In this document: positions 56,229 through 63,934 of the stretch, one piece after another
Layout: each line of letters opens with the position of its first letter
Numbering within the stretch: the stretch's first letter is position 1
Origin: Rhizobium subbaraonis
GTDB lineage: Bacteria > Pseudomonadota > Alphaproteobacteria > Rhizobiales > Rhizobiaceae
DNA: 64,000 bases
Assembly (NCBI RefSeq): GCF_900220975.1
Contig: NZ_OBQD01000014.1
Coordinates: 96,725-160,724, forward strand
Direction of reading: 5' to 3'
Program-made: the position numbers and the translations under genes
Notes under the pieces: generated by a model
Told to the model about the DNA's origin: nothing
What the model saw: only the letters and a program-made list of their open reading frames with translations
The model's database searches: none

Positions 56229-57011
56229 TCAGATCACCGAGCCGCGCGCGGCGATACCGCCATCGATCGTGACGATCGTGCCGCTGATATAGCCGGCCTT
56301 CGGCGAGGCGAGGAAGACGCAGAGATCGGCAACCTCTTCGGCGGTTGCCGGACGCTTGCCCGGATACTTGTCGTAGAGTTCTTCCCAGCGCGATTCGTCG
56401 CCCAGCATGTCGATCGCCTTGCGCTTCATGATCTTGAACATGCGCGGCGTGTCGACGGGACCGGGGTTCACGCCGACGACGCGAATGCCCTCGTCCATGC
56501 TGCGCCCACCGAGCGCCTTGGTGAAGCTCATCAATGCGGCATTGCCGGTCGAGCCCGCGAAGTAGGCGGCATCCCAGTTTTCGCCGGAATTGCCGATGAC
56601 ATTGATGATGACGCCGCCTTTGCCCTTGCGCCGCTTCCAGAATTCGCGGGAGAGCGTGATGTAGCCGAAGACCTTGAGATCGAAACCGCGGCGGATCGAG
56701 TCGTCGGTCACGTCCTCGATCGAACCGGCCGGGATGTCACCGGCATTGTTCATGAGGATGTCGTAGTCGCCGCACGCCTTGTCCAGCGCAACCATCGCTT
56801 CCGTCGTGCCGAGGTCCGCCTCATGGACGGTGACCTCGACCGGATAGATGGCAAGCTCCTTCTTCAGTTCTTCCATGGCGGCGCGGTTGCGCGCGGCGAG
56901 GTGAAGGTGGCACCCCTCCGCAGCCAGCACCTTGGCGATGGCGTGGCCGATGCCCTGGGAGGCCCCGGTAATCAGCGCCGTCTTTCCAGCCAGATTGAGT
57001 TTCACCTGCAT
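56229..57011 (-). CDS. short-chain dehydrogenase/reductase lacking the usual YxxxK
   Basis: 260 residues with the dinucleotide-binding GASQGIGHA and NNAGD segments and the C-terminal NPGPVDTPR and GYISGTIVTIDGG motifs. At the active site the region reads AAYFAGSTGNAALMSFTKAL: the Tyr is there, but the Lys of YxxxK is not at its place. It may be a subfamily with altered catalysis. It is the first gene of the minus-strand unit SDR, aminotransferase, hydrolase, M20, cupin, with a TGCATACGTAA motif 30 bp upstream. Confidence 0.85.
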   Translation of the reverse strand: MQVKLNLAGKTALITGASQGIGHAIAKVLAAEGCHLHLAARNRAAMEELKKELAIYPVEVTVHEADLGTTEAMVALDKACGDYDILMNNAGDIPAGSIEDVTDDSIRRGFDLKVFGYITLSREFWKRRKGKGGVIINVIGNSGENWDAAYFAGSTGNAALMSFTKALGGRSMDEGIRVVGVNPGPVDTPRMFKIMKRKAIDMLGDESRWEELYDKYPGKRPATAEEVADLCVFLASPKAGYISGTIVTIDGGIAARGSVI

Positions 57012-57312
57012 CTCCTGTCTGAATACATAGTTCTATTTCCTGCATACGTAAATTTTTGGCAGTGTCCATACATTTCGGCTGAAGGCGACAATGTTTTTCA
57101 CTTTGAGGCCGTTAAAGTGGCTGATTATTTGCATTTGCCCAGCAGATAGGCACGCTTCCTGAGCAAATGGCCTCAAAAAGCGGCATTCAAGCCGTGTGAA
57201 ATTAAAATCGATATTTTGTATACGTATCGCTATTGCGTGAATACGAAAATGTCGCCAGTGTTGCCGCAGGCCGTCGAGTCGGCTTGCGAATTGACGCTCA
57301 GGACGATTCCCC
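57012..57312. promoter_or_regulatory. divergent promoter region at island centre
   Basis: About 300 bases, AT-rich, with no gene. It has TGCATACGTAA at 57041-57051, a partial GAATACATAG at 57021-57030 and a TGTATACGTATC at 57218-57229. These are placed for leftward (SDR) and rightward (hydrolase-GntR) promoters. Confidence 0.6.
57041..57051 (+). promoter_or_regulatory. TGCATACGTAA motif, SDR operon
   Basis: Copy of the island motif 30 bp before the SDR start. Identical to the (reverse) copy at 51500. Confidence 0.6.
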
Positions 57313-57642
57313 ATGTGGAAAACCTACGAGGACGCCTCAGCCAGCGCGGTGGAGGACCTCAATCTCCAGATCCGCAGTGGCGAGTTTGTCGTGTTCGTCG
57401 ACCCTTCGGGTTGTGGCCAGTTGACGACGCTACCCATGATCGCCCGCCTCTGGGAGCTTTCCGATGGCGAGATCGGGATCTGTGACCGTCGTGTCGACAA
57501 ACCGGAGCCACGAGGGCGTGATATCGCCATGGTCTTCCAGAACCACGCGCTCTACCCCCATATGACCGTTGCGCAGAGCATGAGCTTCGGCCTTCGCCTG
57601 GCAGGCATGGAGCGGCGTCGGGGGGCGATAGATGTCCATTGA
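57313..57642 (+). pseudogene. degenerate N-terminal fragment of a UgpC/MsmK-type ABC ATPase
   Basis: 109 codons that match only the first third of a sugar-importer ATPase (AVEDLNLQIRSGEFVVFV, then RGRDIAMVFQNHALYPHMTVAQSMSFGLRLAGM). Walker A is ruined: DPSGCGQLTT in place of GPSGCGKTTT, so the essential Lys is lost. The signature, Walker B and all later parts are missing. The frame ends 11 bp inside the next gene. A decaying relic of another transporter. Confidence 0.8.
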
Positions 57643-58456
57643 AACCTTGCCCGATCTCGAAAGGCTGAGCGCCCCCATGGGCGGTAGCGTCGGCTACCGC
57701 ACGATGGGAGACGGTGACTGGCTCGTGCTTATCCATGGCTGGTGCGGCAATGCCGATATCTGGAGCCCGATCGTGCCGGCGCTCGCAGGGGGCTATCGCA
57801 TCCTCGCCGTCACCCTTCCTGGGTTCGGCGGCATGGCGCCGCCTCCGAAAGACGGTCAGACGATGGGGGCCATGGGCGCCGCCGTCGCGCATGTCCTCGC
57901 CCATCTTGGCATCGACCGTGCCGTGCTCGTCGGTCATTCGATGGGCGGGCCAGTTATGACGGAGGCCGCGATCTGCGCGCCGGAGCGGATCCGCGCCCTT
58001 GTGGGCCTCGATACGCTGACGGACCGTCACTACTACGGTCGGGTGCCGGACGCTGAGATCGCCAGGCGGCATGCTGAGTTCGCCGCAGACTATACGGGGC
58101 GCATGCGCGGGATGATCGACGACATCGTGCATCCCGGCACGCCCGAAACGCTGCGGCAGTCGATCACCGACGATATGGTGATGGCGGCACCGATGGAATT
58201 CGCGCTCGACATCAAGGACTGGCTCCTTGCCTGGAACGCCGAGGAACGATGGCCGCTCGTCAACTGCCCGGCCCTGATGCTGAATTCCACCTGGAGTGCG
58301 CGCCGTGCCCATCCCGAATCGATGGCCTGCTTCGCGGCCACGGCGGTCGTCCCCTACGACTCCGGCCATTTCCCGATGATCGAGGCGCCCGGGATGATTG
58401 TGGAAAAACTGAAAACCTGCCTCGCCGGATTGGTATGCCGGCATGCGCGAGATTGA
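57632..58456 (+). CDS. alpha/beta hydrolase
   Basis: 274 residues. Oxyanion HGWCGN, nucleophile elbow GHSMGG and the late His in YDSGHFPMIE complete the triad pattern. ATG 57632 has a G-rich stretch (57620-57625) upstream that lies inside the relic ATPase. It heads the plus-strand unit hydrolase, GntR, dehydrogenase. It may share the pathway with the hydrolase at 54172, but the two are not close copies. Confidence 0.86.
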   Translation: MSIETLPDLERLSAPMGGSVGYRTMGDGDWLVLIHGWCGNADIWSPIVPALAGGYRILAVTLPGFGGMAPPPKDGQTMGAMGAAVAHVLAHLGIDRAVLVGHSMGGPVMTEAAICAPERIRALVGLDTLTDRHYYGRVPDAEIARRHAEFAADYTGRMRGMIDDIVHPGTPETLRQSITDDMVMAAPMEFALDIKDWLLAWNAEERWPLVNCPALMLNSTWSARRAHPESMACFAATAVVPYDSGHFPMIEAPGMIVEKLKTCLAGLVCRHARD

Positions 58457-58538
58457 ATGCACACCCGAAAGAAAAGTATAAATGGCACTTCAGAAACCCC
58501 GTTTAAACTTCGCAAGCCGTGCGAGAGGAGTGCCCGTC

Positions 58539-59261
58539 GTGGATCAGGATGAAATCCGGTCGCCAAATGCTTCGGCTGCGTCACAGGGAACGTCACGTGC
58601 GCCGACCCGATCGGGCGAACTGCGCGATCAGCTCGAACAGATGATCCTCGACGGCCGCCTTGCCCCCGGCGAACGGCTCGACGAGATGGAGCTCGCCCGC
58701 CGCTTCGGCCTGTCGCGCACTCCGGTGCGAGAGGCGATCAAAGCGCTTCTGGCGGTCGGCCTCGTCGAGACGCGCGGGCGGCAGGGTACCCATGTGGCGT
58801 TGCTCTCCATTCCCGCCCTCCTCGAAATGTTCGATGTCATGTCCGCGCTCGAAGGCCTCTGTGCCCGGTTGGCTGCGCGACGCGCTACGCCTGCCGAACG
58901 TGCCGCCATGCGCAAGGTGCACGAAGAGCTCATCCAGGCCTACGAAGCCGGTGATCCGGTCGCCTTCTACAAGGTGAACCAGAAATTCCATGACTTGCTC
59001 TACGAGGCGGCGCACACGCATTTCATCGCAGACCAGGCGATACAGCTGCGCCGCCGCATCGGCGCCTACCGCATGCGCGCCACCTATCAACCGGGGCGTA
59101 TGCTGAATACCCTTAGCGAACATGTGCGTATCATGGACGCGATCGACGCGGGTGACCCGGAAACAGCGCGCCAGGCGGCGAGCGAGCATGTGCAGTTGCT
59201 CGGCGACCAGCTCACCGATTTCATATCCTCGCTCCCGGCCAATCTCAGCCGCGCGCAATAA
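58539..59261 (+). CDS. GntR-family regulator, FCD type
   Basis: 240 residues: an N-terminal winged helix (LRDQLEQMILDGRLAPGERLDEMELARRFGLSRTPVREAIKALLAVGLVETR) and an FCD effector domain with metal-site histidines (FHDLLYEAAH, SEHVRIM, ASEHVQLL). GTG 58539 has AGAGGAG at 58524-58530, so I prefer it to ATG 58482. It sits in the middle of the island and is the best candidate for binding the TGCATACRTAA motifs. The effector is unknown, probably a pathway compound. Confidence 0.9.
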   Translation: MDQDEIRSPNASAASQGTSRAPTRSGELRDQLEQMILDGRLAPGERLDEMELARRFGLSRTPVREAIKALLAVGLVETRGRQGTHVALLSIPALLEMFDVMSALEGLCARLAARRATPAERAAMRKVHEELIQAYEAGDPVAFYKVNQKFHDLLYEAAHTHFIADQAIQLRRRIGAYRMRATYQPGRMLNTLSEHVRIMDAIDAGDPETARQAASEHVQLLGDQLTDFISSLPANLSRAQ

Positions 59262-59321
59262 ATGGCGACGGCCGACCGCACCGCCCCCAGAGCAGTCTCG
59301 CGCCCGCGGACAAGGAGAGAC

Positions 59322-60275
59322 ATGGCCACGCGCAAGAGGCCGGTGATCGTCAACCATCTCGGTGCGGAGTTCGGCCGCCTTGCCGCCGCACATCCCTCGC
59401 AGCCGCTGGTGATCGATGATTTCGCAACCGCCGAACCGTGGCGCATCAGCCCGGAGGCGGAAGTTCTCGTGACGAGAGCCTTGCCCGGCTGGAGCGGAAC
59501 ACCGCGCGACCACCCGTTTCCCGACACGCTGAAATGGGTGCAGGTCCTGTCCACCGGCCTCGAGACCTATCCGCCGGCGCTGATGCGGGGGCGGCTCGTC
59601 ACCTGCGGCCGTGGGCTCAATGCATTGCCAATCGCCGAATTCGTGTTCGCGGCCATGCTGCGCGTCGAGCGGAAGCTTGAGGAAACACGGGCACGCGGCG
59701 AGACCGACTGGCACGCCCAGCACACAATCGGCCACCTGCACGGCAGGACGCTCGGCCTTGTCGGATACGGTTCGATCGGGCAGGCGATCGCGCGGCGCGC
59801 GCTCGCCTTCGACATGCGCGTGCTTGTCAAGCGGCGCACCCCCTGGTCAGGCGGCGACGGCCTGACCGCTTGCGCCGACGCCGCTGAGGTTTTCGCAGGC
59901 TCGGATCATGTCGTTATCGCCGCGCCGCTCACGCCGGAGACGAAAGGCATGGTCGGTGCGGAACTGCTGAGTGCGGCGAAGCCCGGCCTGCACCTGATCA
60001 ACATTTCCCGGGGCGGCCTCGTCGACCAGCATGCGCTGCTCGAGGCGCTCGAAAGCGGCCGGATCGGCCAGGCGACGCTGGATGTCACCACGCCGGAACC
60101 CCTGCCGGACGGCCACCCGTTCTACCGCCTGCAGAACGTCTTCGTCAGCCCGCACATCTCCTGGTGCGGAGGAACCGGAGACGCGGATTTTCGCGCGCGG
60201 TTCCTGGCCAATCTCGATGCCTATCTTACCGGCAAGCCGCTGCTGGAAGTCGTCGATCCCTCCCGCGGCTATTAG
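59322..60275 (+). CDS. D-isomer-specific 2-hydroxyacid dehydrogenase
   Basis: 317 residues. NAD(P)-binding GLVGYGSIGQAIA, catalytic Arg in NISRGGLVDQHAL, and His in FVSPHISWCGG. It reduces or oxidises a 2-oxo/2-hydroxy acid such as a glyoxylate-like product. ATG 59322 has AAGGAGAGAC before it; the frame runs back to 59262. It follows GntR by 60 bp. It is different in sequence from the dehydrogenase at 40270. Confidence 0.88.
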   Translation: MATRKRPVIVNHLGAEFGRLAAAHPSQPLVIDDFATAEPWRISPEAEVLVTRALPGWSGTPRDHPFPDTLKWVQVLSTGLETYPPALMRGRLVTCGRGLNALPIAEFVFAAMLRVERKLEETRARGETDWHAQHTIGHLHGRTLGLVGYGSIGQAIARRALAFDMRVLVKRRTPWSGGDGLTACADAAEVFAGSDHVVIAAPLTPETKGMVGAELLSAAKPGLHLINISRGGLVDQHALLEALESGRIGQATLDVTTPEPLPDGHPFYRLQNVFVSPHISWCGGTGDADFRARFLANLDAYLTGKPLLEVVDPSRGY

Positions 60276-60289
60276 GAGGCCAGGGGCTC

Positions 60290-61693
60290 TCAGAAATCCG
60301 GCCGGCGGCGGTGGAAAGCGGTGACGCTCTGATAGGCCCCGCCGGCGCGGCAGAGCAGCGCCTCGGCAAACGGCTTGCCGACAAACTGCAACCCTATCGG
60401 AATCCCCTCGCCGCTCTGACCGCAGGGAAGTGTGATCGTCGGATAGCCACAGACGTCGAACGGCGCCGTGAAAGGCCCGATGGCGAGAATTGCTGCCGGA
60501 TCTTCGCCCAGCGACGCCATGAAATCCATCGAGGGGCCGGCGACCGGCAGGCCCGGAACCATCACCAGGTCGACGGTGGAAAAGAGCTGTGCCATCCGAC
60601 CGTTGAAATCGCGCCGATCCTGCAACGCCACAGCCATGTCGCGCGCCGTATGCCTGCGGCCGCGTTCGATCAGCGCTGCAAGCCGTTCGCCGTATTCGGC
60701 GCTGCGCGACGGATAGGCACCTTCGTGGGCAAGCGCGCATTCGACGGCGCATTGCACCGCCCAGCCGCGCAGGATTGCATCCGGATCTGGAAAATCGACG
60801 GTGACGAAGCGCGCGCCCAAAGCGCTCATCACCTCGACCGCCGCCTCGATGGAGGCCTGGACCTCGTCTGTCGCACGCGAGGCGATGAAGGTGCGATCGA
60901 TGCCGATGGTCACACCGGCGACGTCTGCCGACAGTGCCGCCCCGAGATAGTCGTCGAGCGGCGCTGGTATGCACGTCGGGTCGGCGGTGTCGGGACCTGC
61001 GATTGCGGCAAGCAGGGCGGCCGCGTCTGCCGCGCTCCGTGCCATCGGCCCCACGTGGTCCAGCGATTCTGCGAGCGGAAAGACGCCGTGGCGGCTGACG
61101 CGGCCCCAGGTCGGCTTGATGCCGACCACGCCGCAGCAGGAGGACGGCAGGCGGATCGAGCCGCCCGTGTCCGTGCCGAGGGTCGCGTAGGCGAGCCCCG
61201 ATGTCACGGCAACGCCGGAGCCCGATGACGAGGTGCCCGTCCAGTGTGCCGGCCCGAACGGGTTCACCGGCGGCGTGATCGACGGGTGGTGATCGGCATA
61301 GACGCCTTCGGTCAGCGTCAGCTTGCCGAGCATCACGGCACCTGCCGTCCTCAGGCGGGCCGTGGCGGTCGATTCTTCCGCAATCGCCTGTCCAGCGAAG
61401 ACGGGACTGCCAAAGCCGGTCGGGATGTCGACGGTGGCGAATGCATCCTTGACGGCCAGCGGAATGCCATGCAGCGGTCCGCGCCAGTTGCCCGCCGCAA
61501 TCTCGGCATCGGCCGCCCGGGCGGCCGCGCGGGCCACGTCCGGTGCCACCGCTGCGTAGGAATTGAGCCTTCCATCATATTCGGCGATGCGTTCGAGCAT
61601 GAGCTCTGTGAGTTCGCAAGAGGTCACCCTGCCTGAGCGGATGGCGTCGGAAAGCCGGGTGAACTCGGCGGCCCAAAGGGGCTGGTCGGTCAT
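60290..61693 (-). CDS. amidase (amidase signature family)
   Basis: 467 residues. The Ser-Ser-Lys set is visible: Lys in LAVKDAFATV, the Ser-rich TGTSSSGSGVAV, and the nucleophile segment GTDTGGSIRLPSS. It hydrolyses an amide, perhaps a pathway intermediate or the imported compound. ATG 61693 is preceded by AGAGGACAGA; the frame up to 61900 runs into the control region. It is divergent from the second importer, with TGCATACATAA 78 bp upstream. Confidence 0.9.
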   Translation of the reverse strand: MTDQPLWAAEFTRLSDAIRSGRVTSCELTELMLERIAEYDGRLNSYAAVAPDVARAAARAADAEIAAGNWRGPLHGIPLAVKDAFATVDIPTGFGSPVFAGQAIAEESTATARLRTAGAVMLGKLTLTEGVYADHHPSITPPVNPFGPAHWTGTSSSGSGVAVTSGLAYATLGTDTGGSIRLPSSCCGVVGIKPTWGRVSRHGVFPLAESLDHVGPMARSAADAAALLAAIAGPDTADPTCIPAPLDDYLGAALSADVAGVTIGIDRTFIASRATDEVQASIEAAVEVMSALGARFVTVDFPDPDAILRGWAVQCAVECALAHEGAYPSRSAEYGERLAALIERGRRHTARDMAVALQDRRDFNGRMAQLFSTVDLVMVPGLPVAGPSMDFMASLGEDPAAILAIGPFTAPFDVCGYPTITLPCGQSGEGIPIGLQFVGKPFAEALLCRAGGAYQSVTAFHRRRPDF

Positions 61694-61770
61694 TCTCTGT
61701 CCTCTCGTGATGCGGCGCATGGTCGGCTGTGTGACTTCTATTGAGCTTAAAAAATCAGACTTGTCAAAAC

Positions 61771-61781
61771 TGCATACATAA
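61771..61781 (+). promoter_or_regulatory. TGCATACATAA motif, amidase promoter
   Basis: Copy of the island motif in the 228-bp divergent region between the amidase and the second binding protein. Identical to the copy at 51671. Confidence 0.58.
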
Positions 61782-61895
61782 GAAGCAGTTTGCGCATCCA
61801 TAACCTGAAAATGGTGAATATTTAGCGCTGGAAGTCGGCAGGCACGCCTGTCTGGATGCGAAACATAGTTGGCACGTATATTGCAAATGACTTTA

Positions 61896-61906
61896 TGCAT
61901 ACATCA
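61896..61906 (+). promoter_or_regulatory. TGCATACATCA motif, second importer
   Basis: A one-base variant just upstream of the ribosome site (AAGGGG) of the binding-protein gene at 61922. It contains the palindrome TATGCATA. Confidence 0.55.
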
Positions 61907-61921
61907 ATCAAGGGGAACAGA

Positions 61922-62929
61922 ATGAACCTCCCGCTCAAGTGCAGCATCGCTGCCATCGCATTCGCCGTCACCCTGATCGGCGGCTCGCTGCCCGCAAAGG
62001 CGGCGGAAGCCGTCTCCGTCCGGTTGAAATGGGTCGCGCAGGCCCAGTTCGCGGGAGTTTACGTTGCCAAGGCCAAGGGTTTCTACGAGGAAGCCGGCCT
62101 CGATGCGACCATCAATCCCGGCGGCCCCAACATCAACGTCGAGACGCTCGTCGCCTCGGGTGCGGACACGTTCGGCATCGCCAGCGGCACGGAAGGCGTG
62201 CTCTATGCCCGCGAAAAGGGATTGCCGCTGACCTGCATTGGCATGTCGCAGCAGATGACCCCCTTTGCCTATGTCGCCTACGACGATTCCGGCATCAACT
62301 CGGTGAAGGACTTCAAGGGCAAGACGGTCGCAACCTGGATGACCGGCCCGCAGTTCACGCTTTACTCGGTTCTGGCGCATGAAGGTCTCGCACAGGGCGA
62401 TGCCAACATCGTCTCCCAGCCCTTCTCCATGCAGCCCTTCATCGACAAGCAGTACGATGTCGCGACGGTCACGCTCTACAACGAGCTGAACACGCTGAAG
62501 GAACAAGGCATCAACAACATCAAGGTCTTCCTTCCCGACGATTCCGGTGTCACGACCCAACAGGATTCGATCGTCACATCTGAGAAGATGATCGCAGAAA
62601 AGCCGGAGGTGGTGCAGGCTTTCCTCAACGCCACGCTCAAGGGGTGGAAGTACGCCTTCGAGAACAAGAGCGAAGCCGTGGATATCGTCATGGCCGCAGG
62701 CTCGGGGCTCGAGCGCAAGCACCAGGAGTTGATGCTCGAGGAGATCGAGAAGCTGATGCGTGCCAAGCTCGGCGGCAGCGAGGGCCTCGGCGCAATCGAC
62801 ATGGCCTCGATCAAGGCCGTGCATGACAGCCTGAGGGAGTACAAGGCATTGAATACCGATGTCGATCTGGAAGCCGCCTTCGACCAGAGCTTCTGGGCCA
62901 AGGTGCCGGCAGACGCAAAGTCCATGTGA
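61922..62929 (+). CDS. ABC substrate-binding protein, NMT1/THI5-like (second copy)
   Basis: 335 residues with a signal peptide (CSIAAIAFAVTLIGGSLPAKA) and a core like that of the protein at 48740 (VRLKWVAQAQFAGVYVAKAKGFYEEAGLDATINPGGPN; later SGADTFGIASGTEGVLYAREKGLP). ATG 61922 follows AAGGGGAACAG. The two binding proteins probably take up related compounds. It is the first gene of a unit continuing with the permease at 62988. Confidence 0.92.
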   Translation: MNLPLKCSIAAIAFAVTLIGGSLPAKAAEAVSVRLKWVAQAQFAGVYVAKAKGFYEEAGLDATINPGGPNINVETLVASGADTFGIASGTEGVLYAREKGLPLTCIGMSQQMTPFAYVAYDDSGINSVKDFKGKTVATWMTGPQFTLYSVLAHEGLAQGDANIVSQPFSMQPFIDKQYDVATVTLYNELNTLKEQGINNIKVFLPDDSGVTTQQDSIVTSEKMIAEKPEVVQAFLNATLKGWKYAFENKSEAVDIVMAAGSGLERKHQELMLEEIEKLMRAKLGGSEGLGAIDMASIKAVHDSLREYKALNTDVDLEAAFDQSFWAKVPADAKSM

Positions 62930-62987
62930 GGCATGCGCATCTGCCCGGCGCTCCGCTGTCGCCGGGCAGATCTACGACGGAGTTTGC

Positions 62988-63737
62988 ATGAAACGACATC
63001 TCCCGCTGGCCCATCCCGCCACCGCCCTGGTCATGGTGGCGTGCGCCTGGCTCGTCCTCGTCCCGCTGCTCGGCATTCCGCCGCGCTATCTCCCCTCGCT
63101 CGGGCGCGTCGTTGCGGATGCGGTTTCGGTCTGGCCGGAACTCCTGAACAGCTTCCTGCGCACGCTTGCCGAAGCCGTGCTCGGATTTATCGCTGGCGCA
63201 ACGTTCGGCATCGCCTTCGGCATGGCTTTCGCCCGCAGTCGCGTGCTGGAACGCTCGGTCTTGCCGCTCTTCATCGCGCTGCAGAGCGTCCCGGTCATCG
63301 CCTTCGGCGCGGTCGTCGTCATCTGGTTCGGCAACAGCCTCTTTTCCAAGGTAATGATCGCGCTCTACCTGTCGTTCTTTCCCGTTGCTGTCTCGACGCT
63401 TCGCGGTCTGCAGGCGATCGACGAGAAACGCGTCGCGCTCTTCCTCAGCTTCGGCGCCAACCGCATGCAAGTCTTCTTTCGGCTCGCGCTGCCCACCGCC
63501 CTGCCCTCGATCTTCACCGGCCTGAAACTGGCCGTGTCGCTTAGCCTTATTGGTGCGATCGTCGGCGAATGGTTCGGCGATACCGTCGGTCTCGGCGTCA
63601 TGCTGCTGCAGGCGCTCTATTTTGAACAGGTCGAGCGCATCTGGGTGCTGATCGTCGTCTGCGGCCTGCTTGGAACACTGCTCTATGGGCTGCTCGCCTT
63701 CATCGAAAGGAAATATGTATGGTGGCGTCCCGCCTGA
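62988..63737 (+). CDS. ABC permease, SsuC/ThiX-like (second importer)
   Basis: 249 residues, six helices, EAA loop VALFLSFGANRMQVFFRLALPTALPSIFTGLKLA. It is a close relative of the permease at 47946. ATG 62988 has ACGGAG upstream. Its stop lies 16 bp inside the next permease, the usual coupling in this family. Confidence 0.9.
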   Translation: MKRHLPLAHPATALVMVACAWLVLVPLLGIPPRYLPSLGRVVADAVSVWPELLNSFLRTLAEAVLGFIAGATFGIAFGMAFARSRVLERSVLPLFIALQSVPVIAFGAVVVIWFGNSLFSKVMIALYLSFFPVAVSTLRGLQAIDEKRVALFLSFGANRMQVFFRLALPTALPSIFTGLKLAVSLSLIGAIVGEWFGDTVGLGVMLLQALYFEQVERIWVLIVVCGLLGTLLYGLLAFIERKYVWWRPA

Positions 63738-63934
63738 ATGCGCTGCTCAACGCATGTCTGCCCGTTGCGTTCGCCGTCGTCGTCATGGGTTTCGTCTGGG
63801 AGCTCGCCGTTGCCTTCGGCAAGGTTCCCCATGTGTGGACGGCCCGTGGAATGCAAGACTCTGTATCGATGGGATCGGTCAGGTTCAGTCATGTGTCCGG
63901 CCTTTTATCGTGGCATTGTAGCCACTGGCCCTGA
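63719..63934 (+). pseudogene. start of the second permease, cut off near 63832
   Basis: Codons 1-38 read like a normal permease N-terminus (NACLPVAFAVVVMGFVWELAVAFGKVPH). After about 63832 the frame continues as unrelated sequence (WTARGMQDSV onward) and stops at 63934. In the intact homologue at 47188 this place reads YVLPSVSAIL. So the gene is broken by an insertion, deletion or rearrangement, and the second importer looks incomplete. Confidence 0.7.
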
